Origin: Siphonodentalium dalli
Taxonomy: Eukaryota; Mollusca; Scaphopoda; Gadilida; Siphonodentaliidae
DNA length: 64,000 bases
Direction of reading: 5' to 3'
NCBI GenBank assembly: GCA_032622095.1
Contig: CP136065.1
Location: forward strand, 42,195,503-42,259,502
Shown piece after piece: positions 45,941 to 59,190 of this stretch (within the stretch, counting starts at the first letter, position 1; every line of letters starts with the position of its first letter). Below the pieces are notes generated by a model. It saw only the letters and a program-made list of their open reading frames with translations. It ran no database searches and was not told the origin of the DNA. Position numbers and translations under genes: made by a program.

Positions 45941-47370
45941 GGCCATTTCAATTTATTATATTTTCATCAACTTGTTACGTAAGGCCAAAGAAAAAAGATA
46001 GTATGTTTCCGATAACGGAGTGAAAAAATTAAGGTTGGTAGGTAGGGGATTTTTTTTTTTTTTTGATATTTTTTATCCAGCTGCAGAAATATTGAATTAC
46101 CTCGACCGAAATGACATAAAATGCCAACTCGGGTTGGGGGGAAAGTATTACTTGATAAACACAGCACTAGGAAATATACATTAAGATTGATGAAAGATCA
46201 AACTTACTTCATGCTTAAGTATGTTATTTATTATTTGGCTATAAACTTGGTATGAGATTGATGTCACTAAGAATTTTACCCATAATACCGCCATTATACC
46301 ATACTTGTATTGTGACCACTGCATCCCATTGTCTAGAGGTAGCCAGTGCACCCAACCTACCATGCCTGGTTTCTGGAAACAGTAGCTGTACCCCTAACAT
46401 ATGTGGTCATAACCTATATACATGTATATATACAGACACACACACCATGTCTGTTTATAGTGTTCCTACCGGTACTCTCAGGCTCCAAATAAAAGTGCAC
46501 GCCCAAATAATAGTACACAGGAAAAATTCCATTGAAAGTTAATAACAGTGCAGACCCAAATAATAGCACAGGGGGAAACTGTGAGCAAAACATCAACTAT
46601 AGTTAAAAAAAATTATAGTACATGTAGGTCAAGCATAGGAATCAACATAGTATGTGTCATGTAGAGTTTTATTCGATATTTAAATGTTCACATGTATGCC
46701 ATATACTTGAATATGTACATGCCTAAAATTATAAGCTCAACAATTTGGTATCAGAATAATATAGAAATCTCAATTTTCATACCCTCAAAATTAATAAACT
46801 TGCAGACTCAAATAAGCACTGTGCGGGGGGGGGATTTCCCAAGAAAATAATAAATGGGCATGCATGTTTATTTGGAACTCATGAATATGTTCCATAAGTC
46901 CCAAACAAGGCATACAAGTAAAGCAGGCATGAGATCCACTCTCTTGAAATTAAAATTGCAAGATTCATGCCTATCAACCCACAACCCATCACACACATGT
47001 GGCTTCTGAGACAACTGTCACTTCATGTCACTTATCACAGGCTTATGTTAGAAACTATGTGTTTTGCACATTAATGATTATCAATATTATGAGCATTAGC
47101 GGTAAAAACAGTAAATGTACGGTCGATGTACGGAAACATAGTATCTTTTTTCTTTGGCCTAAATATAAATCATACCGGAAGAAGGAATGTGTCATCCTAC
47201 TCGCAAGATGTTATCCTATACTCTCAGCGTCATGGCATCAATTTGTACGTCACTCGGTATCCTTGCGCGTTAATTTTAACAGAAATGGCTGGTGATGTTG
47301 TAGCTTTAAGAATGTATTAGGTCTAACCGTGTGTTTCATTGTGGTCTGGTTTGTAACAAGCTGGTATAGA
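45941..47370. other. Non-coding stretch between the 95-bp repeats
   Basis: 'aggccaaagaaaaaagatag' (45983) is found in inverse near 47137-47160. A poly-T run at about 46051-46066 and a G run near 46825. No supported gene. Confidence 0.45.
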
Positions 47371-47535
47371 ACATATAATAAACACAACAGTCAACTATTC
47401 TGAGTAGCGTATGGGTTTTCTCCTCTCTGAGATGCGAGGATTATTTTCACTCGGCTGGTGCCTCGTCAAAATAATCCTCTGCATCTCACTCGAGGAGAAA
47501 AACAGTACGCTACTCAGAACAGTTAACTATTGTGT
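47371..47535 (+). mobile_element. CGAG-punctuated hairpin element
   Basis: Left end ACATATAATAAACACAACA resembles the family terminus CATATAATAAATAGAAC. Stem: GATTATTTTCACTCGGC, loop TGGT, GCCTCGTCAAAATAATC, where ACTCGG faces CCTCGT (GA facing GA on the minus strand). An outer separator CTCTCTG faces CACTCGAGG, which is the same arrangement with one base lost on the left. The outer arms 'ctgagtagcgta' and 'tacgctactcag' are perfectly complementary. The right terminus is not clearly preserved. Confidence 0.7.
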
Positions 47536-47545
47536 ATGTATCGTT

Positions 47546-47640
47546 CTATAACTAATGCGAGAATCAATATAGCAAATAAATGGTTAATCTGAAGTAGATA
47601 TATAACGAGACATAATTACTTCCCTTGATATATTTCTAGT
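47546..47640 (+). repeat. 95-bp direct repeat, copy 2
   Basis: See 45846-45940. Begins immediately after the hairpin element at 47371-47535. Confidence 0.85.
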
Positions 47641-49560
47641 AGTTTATAATTTATGGTGTATATATGAGGGATTCCGATCAGGGGGGAAACAGGTTGTGTT
47701 TCGCGAGGAATTTAAAACGTGGAATGGTCTGGTTTCCAAATGACAATTCAAGGCTCTGTAAACGCTTAAATTTACATACTATTAATTATATATCATATTG
47801 CAGCCGGTCGTGAAAACTCGATATTTCTTTCCTGACACTCATGAGATATATCGGTATTCAAACATAAACTGTATAGTATTCTTTCTAAACTCGGCTGATA
47901 GCCCATCAAACTCGGCTGATATCAGTTGTGGTATCATCTCGAACCAAACCTTAAGTTTGGTTCTTCGAAGAACCTCCGAATTCAAGGTTTGTGTGGGAAC
48001 ACGGCCAAGGTTAAATGTCCTGGTCTAAAATTTAACAGTTTGTCCACGCGTTTGCATGGGGTTTTCATTGACTATATTTCGAGTCATTTATACTTGAAAT
48101 TTAAATATGCATGGTCTATAGTTTTAATTAGACTGGTATAGACTCTGGTCATTGTATTGCTGGCGGGAGTGGTACCTATATTGCCCATGTCACAGATAAG
48201 GGAGACACGTCACTGTATTAATATCATTCGATATTTCTTTCAGACATCAGAACATCGTCGGGGTCTATTCGGTGAATATACATCGGGTGATATCAATCTT
48301 AAACGGTATAACGTATTTACGAACTGATAGAACATTCAGAAACAAAGACACATCAAACGTACATATAACCTACATAGTATCATGGGACATTGTTTCCACA
48401 AGCAAATATAATTGTTTCATAGTGTATGCATTTAAAGACACGGTTGGCCTTGGCGGTGGGTATCCTGTGAAAATATCTCCACCCGCCAAAAACCGCCACA
48501 AACAGAAAGAACATCAACATGTATATAGACTTTGTCCGTATACAAATAAGAAATATCGCATAAACAGTATGTTATGGTCATATGTTTGACCATTGTTATG
48601 TAAACAAAAGCATAAAAAGTTACTTTTCTGGTGTTTGTTTATATTATGATGGTAAACATAAAGAGCGTTCTTTGTTGGTGAATACCTGATATGGAACCAA
48701 TAAAGAGCGTTTATGCCATTTGTGTGTGATTAGCCAGTAGCATTGTGCTGTCTTCTGTAACACAATCAGGCTCTTGCTTAGGTAAAATATAGTAGGTCTT
48801 TATGATAACATGATGTTTACGCGATGGTCATGGTATATATGAACGGAACTGTATGCGTTTTAATGTTTTTCTGTTTACGGTGTTTGGAACAAATATGTAT
48901 ATTTTCGACAATTAAGGCCGCACGTGCCTTTAATTAACCAAATGTGGAATCCAAAGGAACTATTTGATTCCATGTTCTGGTTCTATCCAGGGAACCACAT
49001 AGAGAACCAACACAAGTCACATTGGTTCTCCCCTCGGGACAAAGGTGAGAAATAAGTTTGGTTCCATGTGGGACCAGAATGTGTGTTGTGTACTTGATTT
49101 TGGTTTTTCATTTGGTTCTTCGCGAAGAACAACATGTATGTTTTGTTCTTCGTTTTGGTTTCTCTGTGTGCATATAGTCACAGTGATATGCCAATATAAC
49201 GAGAATTTATAAATGGATTTGAAGTAATGCGAGTGTTTCATGCCATTTCAAATTACTCCTTCTTAGTGAGCTCAGAAAGTTTTATTCAAACCATGGAGTA
49301 CGAAAGCTTTGATGTGCCTAAATTATCGGGAGGACGGAATGACGGCACAAATCAAATTCTTAAGTTCCGCAATTACAGCATAAAGGGATCAGGAACCCAC
49401 CAAAAATCCATAATAAAGTGTCTATGACACTGTAGCTCAACTTGGAGGCGTTACTAATTCTATAGCAGTCAATAGAATGATAACGAGGGAAAGTCAAAAA
49501 GTTTCAGTAAATGGATTGTACTGTGTAAATGAAATTAATTTCATTTAAAACATTTCTCCA
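47641..49560. other. Non-coding stretch with small palindromes
   Basis: GGTTCTTCGAAGAACC (47959-47974) is a perfect 16-bp palindrome, directly preceded by the near palindrome GAACCAAACCTTAAGTTTGG. A related word, GGTTCTTCGCGAAGAAC, lies at about 49119. 'aaactcggctgata' occurs twice near 47890 and 47911. The 105-codon plus-strand frame at 48272 has no recognisable domain. Confidence 0.45.
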
Positions 49561-50600
49561 CTAAAAGTGGTCTGCAGGGTGTGCCGATGGATTCAAATGT
49601 GAAATCCAAGATGGCTCCAAGCCCCCGTGTTTTTTAAAAACGAATTTCGGAAGAATTGGACAGCATCCATCTAAAGGTCACACCGAAGAACCATATGAAG
49701 TTTGGATGAGAGATGAGGGACGTGGCATGCATAGTGTGTGCCAAATGATTTAGTCACGCAAAGAGTAAAATACATGATGGCTGCCGGCGTCCATGTTTTA
49801 ATTGAAAATCGTGCAAATCGATAGCTCTCATCTAGCGGTGATCCTAATCATGCCTGTAAATTTACAAAACATGTATCAGATATATGCGGGTGCAGAGTGT
49901 GCTGATTGATTCAATTTGAAATCCAAGATGGCTGCTGACGGCCATGTTTTTAACAATTTCAGAAATAATCGATGGCTCCCATCTAGAGGTCACCCCAAAG
50001 ATCCGTGTGAAGTTTACTGACGATCGGATGAGGGATGTGGCCTGTAGGCATGCAAAGAGCAAAATCCAAGATAGCTTCTGGCGGCCATGTTTTTTTTTTT
50101 TTTACAAATTTCAGAAATAATCGGTGGCTCTCATCTAGCGGTCACCCAAAAGATCCATATGAAGTTTAATGACGATCGATGAGGGATGTGGCCTATAGGC
50201 TGTGCCAAAGGATTTAGTCATGCAAAGAGAAAAAAACCAAGATGGCTGCTGGCGGCCATGTTTTTTAACAAATTTCGGAAATAATCAATGGCTCCCATCG
50301 AGAGGTCACCGTGAAGATGAATATGAAGTTTGGTGGTGATTAAATGAGGGATGTGGTCTGTAGGGTGTGCCAAAGGATTTATTCATGAAAATAGTAAAAT
50401 TCAAGATGGCTGCCGGTGGCCATGTTTTTAATAAAAAATCGCTAAAATTTGAAAGCTCTAATCTAGATGAGATTCTAAACATGTCTGTAAATCTTAAAAA
50501 CATTTCTCTAATAAATGCGGAATAAAATTAGTTGGGTGAATTTAAGTCATGTGGTGCAGGTACACTAGGCTATCAGTTCTCGGTCAAATAGCCAATTTCC
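49560..50600. repeat. 'ccaagatggctgc' repeat, block 2
   Basis: Units of about 150-180 bp with 'aaatccaagatggctgctgg', 'cggccatgttttt', 'aacaaatttcggaaataatc', 'gatggctcccatctagaggt' and 'gaagtttggtgacgatcg'. It ends 'aataaaattagttgggtgaa' ... 'tatcagttctcggtc', the diverged equivalent of the 21.8-kb duplication unit. Non-coding. Confidence 0.75.
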
Positions 50601-51765
50601 AAAGTTTTAGGAGAGGGTCAAACTACCCATTTTATCTGAAAATGCTGCGGATATCCGCTTATTAAGTTGGGTTTCTGTGTTAAGGATATACATTAGATTG
50701 ACCACAGTAAAATGTGTAAATTTCAAGGACGTACGAAAGTTCGAATAAAAGTTATATGTTTTACGTTTCGTGGGGTTCTGTTCAGATTCGAAAGACCCCT
50801 TCTTATCTGAAAATGATGCACAAATCCATTTTTTAAGTTATGTTATGATTACACAAATGTCACGATCGTACTCGAAAGTTCGTTAAAAAGTGTTGTTTTT
50901 TGGGGGGGTTTTGCTGGGCCCCTGACCCCCTTTATGCTGTACTTGCGGAACTTAAGAATCCGGTTGTGTCAAGCGTTTCGCACTCAATAGTTCGAATAAA
51001 ACTTTCTGAGCTCCCTAACTATATGGAAACATTTATACCTATAACGTACCTTTATACCCATAAAGATTAACATTTTTTTTCGCACAATGACCGTTAATAC
51101 TATAGTAGAGTAGGCGATCGTGGTATACATATAATTATTCGTGATTTTGTCCCGAAATGTTTTACTCTTAATCATAGGGAACTGTAAAAAAAAAAATTCC
51201 TGAACCATCACAAAACGGACAATAGAATGACTTCCGATGTAACAGTTCCTGCACAGCAATTGGTAGAAATGGGTGTATTCCAATCCGACTTCTGCTATGT
51301 TCGTGAACGTGTTCTCGGGTGATCTCGAGTTAGGGACGTTACTATGGGGTTCCAACTGGGGGTGAGACCATAAAATTCCAACTATATAGGATTTGGTCTA
51401 ATAAAATTTCCAATTATATAGGATTTGGTTTTGAGTAATGCAAAATTCCAATATTGGCTTAATGGCTCAATGATTTGGGTTTCCATATGTTCTTTTTAAG
51501 AGTATGGTCGGTGTAAATAAAGACACTGACACTAGTAACAAGAATGACATACATGTAGCATTTATCCATGTTGTATGTATTGGGTACACTGTGCATTCAG
51601 TACATTATACATTATATTAATAAGAATATGGTTAAGGAAGAATACGTGTTTTAATACATGTATTCAAATTCCAAGGAGTCGCAAGTTATAACTCGCACAA
51701 TGGTAACAAGTATGCATGCTGAATGATTATTATATTGTTAGAGCGGTCCTCAGAAAGATATGGAG
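50601..51765. other. Non-coding stretch
   Basis: Two decayed copies of a unit with 'atctgaaaatg-tgc-gatatcc' and 'cgtac-gaaagttcg' (50630-50880). 51357-51450 has 'ttccaact-tataggatttgg' twice. No gene supported. Confidence 0.45.
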
Positions 51766-52299
51766 GTTTGACATTAATGATAGACTAGTGACCATGAATC
51801 TATGGTTGGTAAAACATACCAGTCTTAACTTGAAGGAAATGCTTTGCTTTCAATTTCATATATGTGTTCAGGTAACGTGAATTTGAGTCATGAAATTTCC
51901 AACTATTGAAAATTATGGTCCTAATTTGGGTGAGACACCCACGGTTTGACATTAATGATAGACTAGTGACCATGAATCTATGTTTGGTAAAACATACCAG
52001 TCTTAACTTGAAGGAAATGCTCTGCTTTCAATTTCATATATGTGTTCAGGTAACGTGAATTTGAGTCATGAAATTTCCAACTATTGAAAATTATGGTCCT
52101 AATTTGGGTGAGACACCCACGGTTTGACATTAATGATAGACTAGTGACCATGAATCTATGTTTGGTAAAACATACCAGTCTTAACTTGAAGGAAATGCTC
52201 TGCTTTCAATTTCATATATATGTGTTCAGGTAACGTGAATTTGAGTCATGAAATTTCCAACTATTGCAAATTATGGTCCTAATTTGGGTGAGACACCCA
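51766..52299 (+). repeat. 178-bp tandem repeat, 3 copies
   Basis: GTTTGACATTAATGATAGAC starts at 51766, 51944 and 52122, exactly 178 bp apart. Units are nearly identical and end 'ggtgagacacccac'. The third has a 2-bp TA insertion. Recent duplication. Confidence 0.95.
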
Positions 52300-52705
52300 C
52301 AAGGCGGATCGAAATTGGGCGCCCCCGACGACCCCCCCCCCCCCCCCCCCCCCCCCATTTTCGCCAGAGCAAGGAATTTGTGCGATGTGTCCTGGCGCCA
52401 TTTGTCTCGGGCACCCGAAGATTCCGCACTGAATTTTGCTAACATGCATGCAAATACAGCAGTTTACATGTTTAACATTACTAAAACGTATAGTTATTTT
52501 AACTGTGGGTTGAAATGACTTCAATTTCATATACGTGATATGTATAGCCACGCAACGGGCGAATGGAACATCCCGAATGAGGGTCCCAGGGCTATTTTTC
52601 GCCATGCAGAGCAAACAATTTCTGCGACATTTTGTATCGCAGTGTCGGAAAATATCTCGCCCGGCGCCATGTTTTGGGCGCCCGAAGTTTCAACACTGCA
52701 TATTT
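52300..52705. repeat. Two diverged 'ggcgccat' units and a C25 run
   Basis: C homopolymer at 52332-52356. 52360-52440 and 52595-52705 share 'cgccag/agcaaggaatttgtgc', 'tggcgccat', 'gggc-cccgaag' and 'cactg', as two old copies of one unit. Frames across the C run are low-complexity artefacts. Confidence 0.65.
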
Positions 52706-53149
52706 CTATCAAAAATAAATAGAGCAATTCTAAACATTTAGACAATTCCATCTATATGAAAAGAACATGAATGATAAACATGAGTCGTCCACAGTGCACT
52801 CTAGGTTATACAATGTATTGTCCGATCAACGCTCGGATTATAAAACGCACTGGCGGCAGTATCATCGTAAAGAGATTATCTAAAGGCACACACGCCATAC
52901 AACTATTTATCATATGACTCAATCAGTATTTACGTTGGAAAGTATGTCATAAATCAATTTCATATCAATTACTAGTTCATATCACCTTCCGATAATTTGA
53001 TTTGTTTGTTGACAATAAGGGTGTTCTGATTGGCTGAATGGCAGCCGGGGCCGAGCCGCATCGCTAACTAAATGCAGGTCAAATTCGTGCGCGTCAATCA
53101 ACGCGAAGCCGAAATTCTCGCAATTATAATCTTGAAATATATAGTTTTG

Positions 53150-53220
53150 GACATTGTTATACGATAAATAGAATATGTAATTCGTATTTATCTAATAAAC
53201 ATACGATATAATGTCACAAA
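53150..53220 (+). mobile_element. Hairpin-element left end, fragment
   Basis: 'gttttggacattgttatacg' and then ATAAATAGAATATGTAATTC match the start of the full element at 53396 (and its upstream 'gttttggacat'). No complementary right arm follows, so this is a truncated or rearranged copy. Confidence 0.5.
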
Positions 53221-53395
53221 CTGAGAACAGAATGGCGCACTATATCTTCGAGTGCATATTATTTCTGCTAGTTCACCAGGTGTAATTGGGCTTCCGGTGC
53301 AATGAAGTGACGTCACATTAACCTTTTGCTGCCGATGTCATATAGCTATTTAGTGATTTGTGTGCGTTTTGGACATCATAATCAATTTATAGGTG

Positions 53396-53564
53396 TCATA
53401 TGATAAATAGAATATGTAATTCGTGTTTCTCTCATATGATATTTATGAAACTCGTCACGAATTTTCAGTTTTCTCTCGCTGGAGGCTCGAGAAAACTGAA
53501 AATTCTTAGACTGGTTTCATAAATATCATATGAGAGAAACACTCATTTCATATCCTCTATATAT
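53396..53564 (+). mobile_element. CGAG-punctuated hairpin element
   Basis: Begins TCATATGATAAATAGAATAT and ends CATATCCTCTATAT. Three separators on this strand: ATTCGTG faces CACTCAT (equivalent to ATGAGTG on the other strand), ACTCGT faces ACTGGT (one base decayed), and TCTCTCGC faces GCTCGAGA across the tip. The blocks between them, 'tttctctcatatgatattta', 'gaattttcag' and 'ttttct', are complementary. The stem sequence is unlike the other members. Confidence 0.82.
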
Positions 53565-55225
53565 GGTATACATGCAGCGTATACATAGTATATTTTCGAT
53601 TTATTATAGAAATACATTGTTGGTTCGTTTCCAATGGTATCTATGCATGGCATTTAAAATAGGCTATATCTTGGAACCATCACATGTTGTGCCACCCTAA
53701 TTGGAACAAATGTGTGATAACAAGACATCTTTAGGTCACGACAAATACGCATCTGCCATTGCTTAATAAAAAAAAGTCACGAGTCCTTCAAAACATCGGT
53801 TTCCATGTGTCGTTATCGTCATTAGTCAGTTGATTGACTGAACATATATTTATTCATAACCCAAACATTTTAATCTACATACAATATTTTAATTAACATT
53901 ATGGATGCAACCAGAATGTAGCAACCAGAATGTAGATGAATAGGGGATTGGAATACTTGTTAATCAGTTGGTGTCAGATATTTTTTGGTGAAAAATTGTG
54001 TTTATACTAATAAAACGAGTACATGATTGGAGTGTGATCGGACCACCCGTTTGGCTTGTATTGATGACTTATTTTGCTAGCTTATCGTGAAGCTGATGGC
54101 TATTAGAAGTAAAACTTTAAACATCAGCATGGTCAATGGAGGAATTAAGTGGTTGGATAGATACATTGGTTTGCCATCCGAAACACCTCTATACTAGTAC
54201 TGTGTGGAAGCCATGATTTTGCGATTATTCATTGTGAATTACAAAATATTCTCCCATGCACCAGCCCAAACCATAGGCGACTCGGTGATTCCGAGGGCTT
54301 ATTCCATGGGCATGTCCGGCGCGCCAAAATCATCATGTCGCCAAGATAATTCACTATCATTTGCACAGACTTTCAGAAAATAAGTTCACTGCTCAAAGAA
54401 GCTTTGATCTTCCATCACTAACCCTCCATATATAGTACATGTATAGCGTAATTGTACTGAATGTTATTGTCACTCGTTCCATATAGGCCTAATATAAAGC
54501 AATATAAACTGCATGGGCCCAGAACACAGGAAAACGCGTCGTTTTGAATGTGGTATACGCAAAATTTCCCGGGACCCTCACATACGAGAAGGGGGTTAAA
54601 CCCCCCATCTCGTGCTCTCCCCCATATATACAACAATACATAGCGCCCCCCTTTCAAATTTTCCGGATCCGCCACTGCACACCCCCCTGTCGTTACGTTC
54701 CTGTCTCGAGTGTTAGAATTGTGAGCAGATGTGAACGGATCTTTCAGCACATATTCACTAGTGGGAGGATCGAGCATACGGTTGCTATGAGACAAGGTGT
54801 ATGCAGATATATTTTATCTTATCAGCGCTCGCCATTATGCAATAGCTATATGGAACAGGTTCCTTTATGCGCTTCGTGCACATTTTTGATATTTTAAACA
54901 TTATTTTTAATATAATTTTTTTTCTTCAGATTTAACCACTTTAACATTTAAAAAATTTAATTAAAAAACAAAATAAACCCGTCGGGGGTACTCGAGGTAT
55001 CACACCAAATCTGGTTGAAATCAGTCAAAGGGTCAGGTCCGCGACAAAAAACAGACAGACAGACATAATTTACTCTGTAATATATATGGATACACCATGC
55101 AGAGAACAAACATTTATGAGTCTCCGTCGTGGAAATTCCTTGTTCGTGACCTTTACTCCCCACAAAATGGGAAGTGAAAACTCAAACCAGCGAACAGATG
55201 TTACGATATGCTCATGTCTACAGGG
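53565..55225. other. Non-coding stretch with a decayed repeat
   Basis: 54545-54690 resembles the GC-rich repeat at 21.0-21.1 kb ('aaatttcccgggaccctcac', 'gagaagggggtt') and ends 'ttttccggatccgccactgc', a common dispersed-repeat end. Nothing else recognised. Confidence 0.45.
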
Positions 55226-56340
55226 ACGTGGCTAGAGGGTTTCAGTTCGGGGGGTGTCCACCTTGGGAAATTCCAACTGCACCCCCCCCCCTTGAATCAG
55301 AATCACACCGAACACAAGTTTTGCATAATTCCATTTGCACCCCCCCCCCCCCCCCCTTGTATCTCAGTGCTCTTAGACCTAATATCCCATATCTCCATAA
55401 ACCATGGTTCTATATTCCCAGTATGAGAACATTCAGATATTCTACATATTTAACTCCATACAAAAGCACACGGCCACGCGGGCAAGAGACCACGACACAC
55501 CAGGCTTACTATGGCTGTTCGGCCCGGTGTCAGCCGGTGTGAGAAAATTTTGAAATTTGTACAAGAAAATCGCATATCCTAGCATCTAGAGTGACCTCAA
55601 CTGATGAAGCTTTCCTATAGTGTTGGAAAGCTCAAACCTCATACTCCCCCTCAGGTTGGAAAATTCTCCAACTGATGACCATTTCAGTCCACAAATTTGA
55701 CCAAATATAGTAAAATATCGTTAAACTTATTAGCATTTTTGTATTGGCCACGGGGGAGAAACAATGACACACCGGTTCGGCCCGGTGTGCGAAAATTTTG
55801 TAATCTGAGCAAGAAAATCGCAAAATCCTAGCATCTAGACTAGCCTCAAGCCCTCCTAGATTTGGAAATTTCCAACCTGACACTCCACTTAGGTTTACAA
55901 CTGATGACAATTCCAATGACAATGTTGACCAAATGTATGACAATATTGTTTTCTTAAATTAACTAGCAGTTTTTGACTGGCCATGGTGGCGGAGAGACCA
56001 GAACACAAGCTTTCCAACTGTTGGAAATTTCCAACCTGACACCCCCCTTGAGGTTGGAAAATTTCCAACTGATGACCATTTCAGTCCAAAATGTTTACCA
56101 AAAATAAGAAAATTTGCAAATATTGGTCCAAAAACAATTAATTCCCCCCAAGAAATTGTTTGAAAATCAAACTACAAGAACATTTTCAACCTACTGTTGG
56201 TGTGAAATTTCCAACTAATGTATTGGCAGGTATGAAATTTCCACACTGTTGAAAATGTTGACCAAAGTTGGGGGGTGAGACACCCCCAACTCCCCCCCCC
56301 CCCATACCCCCCCCCCCCCCCTGTCGCCACGTCTCTGGTC
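55225..56340. repeat. GGAAATTTCCAAC tandem units with C runs
   Basis: Units of about 200-240 bp with 'agaaaatcgca-atcctagcat', 'ggaaatttccaacctgacac', 'cccttgaggttggaaaattt', 'ccaactgatgaccatttcag' and 'ttttgactggccatggtggc'. C runs at 55280-55289, about 55340-55357 and 56285-56322. Same family as 2.7-3.3 kb. Non-coding. Confidence 0.7.
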
Positions 56341-58185
56341 TACAGGTGCCCAGATCAAAACATTACACCACCCAATAATACTGAATCGTGTAGGATTATT
56401 TATTATTGTGGTGGGTTAATTAGTGTTGCCCGGGGGGGGGGGACCTGTGATTTTGTCTGTTCCTGGTGTTCACATCCCAAAGAACAGATTAACCTTTCTC
56501 ACGAGCATTGAAGAACACCGATTCGAATACGCCCAATGGTAGTTCGGGGTAAAACATAAGAGAACAGAGCCTAGCCGCATGAATTTCTAATATATTTTAT
56601 ACTCTCGAACAAGCTTCGTCAAACGATCTACTTCCAGTTCTGATAAGTTAAATAGCTTCGTGATTCTACCCACATGACTTACCAAGTAGACGAATCCGAA
56701 AGCACAGTCCAAAATCTAATCTCAGTCATTCCTAAATATAGCTCCGTCCGATAACGAAACGAAACTCTAAAGCTGGAACGATTCGGGGAATTCCCGATGA
56801 ATTTCCCGGGTGAATTTCCGTGTTTCCAAATAATTGCTAATGAGCCCAAATACAAAATAAATACACGTATCGTCACATGTCGCACTGACTATATACCTAT
56901 ATGGACATTAATTATTGTCGACAAAGCGCAGGACAACACATCGAACTAACTCTATTTCGTGTACACAATTCTGGGGCGTGGCATAGATAATATTATTAAT
57001 AAATACTATATACAATGTCCAGCCTATAATGTTATGTACAGCTTACATGTAAATATCTAAGGCCTTTAAATAATACGCTGACTTCTTCCTCAATAGGTTG
57101 AGAGGTACCTGGAAATGTATTGCCTGATACTCACGTTTTGTTTGATATTTAATCTGTTTTGTCGAGCAACTAAATATCCATGAAAAATATGTTTGAACTT
57201 TGAACTTTCCGGATCTGGAGGTGGACCGCTTGTGCTTTTTGCCGGTAAACTTAATCGCAAAAGTTTCGATAATACAATTGGGTTTAGAAAATACATCGCA
57301 CATGACTATAGTGTTCAGCACATGACACGCCTGTTTTTTTCTGTCTACACCTGTTGCATATTCAGGGGCGTGGCTATAGAGTGTCTCCGTCGTCGGGCGG
57401 GGTGTAACTAGATACATTTACATTTTCAACTGAACTCCCATACCACCTTGATTCAGGCTAAGATCCAAAGTTCGTATAATTGGAATTTCCCAATTTCGTA
57501 ACTCTCAGACTCTCAGAAGCACTCGATATCGTTATCCGCGATGTATTTTCCCAACACAATCGTATTATCGTACATGCATGGGTAACTTTTGAGATTATGT
57601 TTATCGTAAAAAGCACGAGCGGGCCCCCTTCAATTTAAATTCGGAAAGTTCAAAGTGCAATTTGTATATGCCATCATATTCTCCCATCAGATTCGTTCAA
57701 TTACAGATCCAATAGAACTGCGATGCAGTGGAAATTTAATATTTAGCTATTAATATTAAGCATCATTTAATTGAAGTTATTCGTGGTGTAACTTAGTCAC
57801 TGTGACTAACAGCAGAGTTATAGTCGTAGTGACTCGCTGAAAGGTGTGGGTTAGTCAAAGTGACCCCCAAATCATATTGACCCGAATAAGTAATACACTT
57901 GCTGCGCCGTCAAGTCACACTAATAAGTGATGGAACTGGATCTCACACCCCATCTTTTTGATTCGAATGTTGCAACAAGTACCTCAGACATGGACACAGC
58001 TAGATGGTCTCCATTGTGGGAGCCGGTGTTCAACTAAAAATTTCCAACTTCATAACCGTCGAACCAGACGCAAATTCTCAGGAAAGTCCGGGAAATTCTA
58101 TTTGCACCTGCATGAGCCATGGAGAACGGGGACGTACGGGGGATCCAGCCCACATGTCCACTGGCACTAAGTCTTGTAGAAATGC
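56341..58185. other. Non-coding stretch, nothing recognised
   Basis: Contains a G10 run near 56431. The 124-codon minus-strand frame at 57043-57417 shows no domain. No repeat matched elsewhere. Confidence 0.45.
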
Positions 58186-58189
58186 AATT

Positions 58190-59190
58190 CGTTATGGTCC
58201 ATCAATAAACAGTCATTTGCTGAAATTATACCCGACTATTTTCGTTAAAAACCGGTTAAACTGCGTTCTGTGGAATCTGCTGAACTGTGCCCAATAACGT
58301 GCTGAACGGGAGTTTGAACTGCTCTTCTGGTGTGGACGTGGGTCAAATGGTGTTCTCTCCCTTTATTGGTTATGGCACATCGACTACAAGTGATCTGCAT
58401 AACCTATACCCGACTATCTTCGTTAAAAATCAGTTAAATTAGTTTGGGAGAATCTGCTGAACTGCATGATCCAGATAAAGTGCTGAGCGGGATTTTGAAA
58501 TGTTGAACTAGGTGGAGGTCGGTCAAATAGTTTTCCCTCCCTGCATTTAGTTATGGTCCATCGTTGAAACGTCATTTATACCCGACTATCCTCGTTATAA
58601 ATGGGTTAAACTTCGTTCGGTGAAATCTGCTTAACTGTACCCCATAACGTGCTGAACGGGAATTTGAACTGTTGAACTGTGGAGGTGGAGGTCGGTCAAA
58701 TTATGTTCTCTCTATGTATTTGGTTACGACAGATCGATTAAAAGTCATATATGCATATCCTATACCCGAATAACGTCATTATAATTTAGTAAAATTGCAT
58801 TCGGGGAATCTGCTGAATGAGATGCTGAACGGGATTTTGAACTGTTGAACTGGGGTGGTGGTCGGTAAAATGGTTTTCCTCCCTGTATATGGTTATGGCC
58901 CATCGATTATGCTACAATTCATATGCATAACCCAAACTCTACTAACTTCGTTATAATTGAGTTAAACTGCGTTCGCGAGAATCTGCTGAATCATGTGAAT
59001 GCTGTTGAATAGCATTTTGAATTGCTGAACGGTCATGACGGGCGGTAAAAAGGGTTTTTCTTCCTGTAGTGGGATATCACACTTCTATATTACGTCTCAC
59101 TTATACAACCCACGACCGACTATCGTCGTTATAATTCAGTTAAACTGAAATCGGTAAATCTGCTGATCAGCATTTTACATGGTAGTTAGC
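58190..59190. repeat. 175-bp tandem repeat, array A, about 6 decayed units
   Basis: Each unit has 'gtgctgaacgggattttgaa', 'ctgaactgggtggaggtcgg', 'tcaaatggt', 'ctccctgtatttggttatgg', 'acccgactatcttcgttaaa' and 'gagaatctgctgaactg'. Units are about 175 bp and diverged, so the array is old. Confidence 0.85.

Noticed and set aside
45846-47640. 95-bp direct repeats as LTRs of a retroelement
   Set aside because: Too short, with no TG...CA ends, primer-binding site or polyprotein between them.
48272-48589. 105-codon plus-strand frame and nearby 'GGSGTYIAHVTDKGDT' frame
   Set aside because: Both look superficially protein-like, but I could not tie either to a family or join them as exons.
52212-52614. 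Proline- and glycine-rich frames across 52.25-52.6 kb
   Set aside because: Produced by the C25 homopolymer; no real coding sequence.
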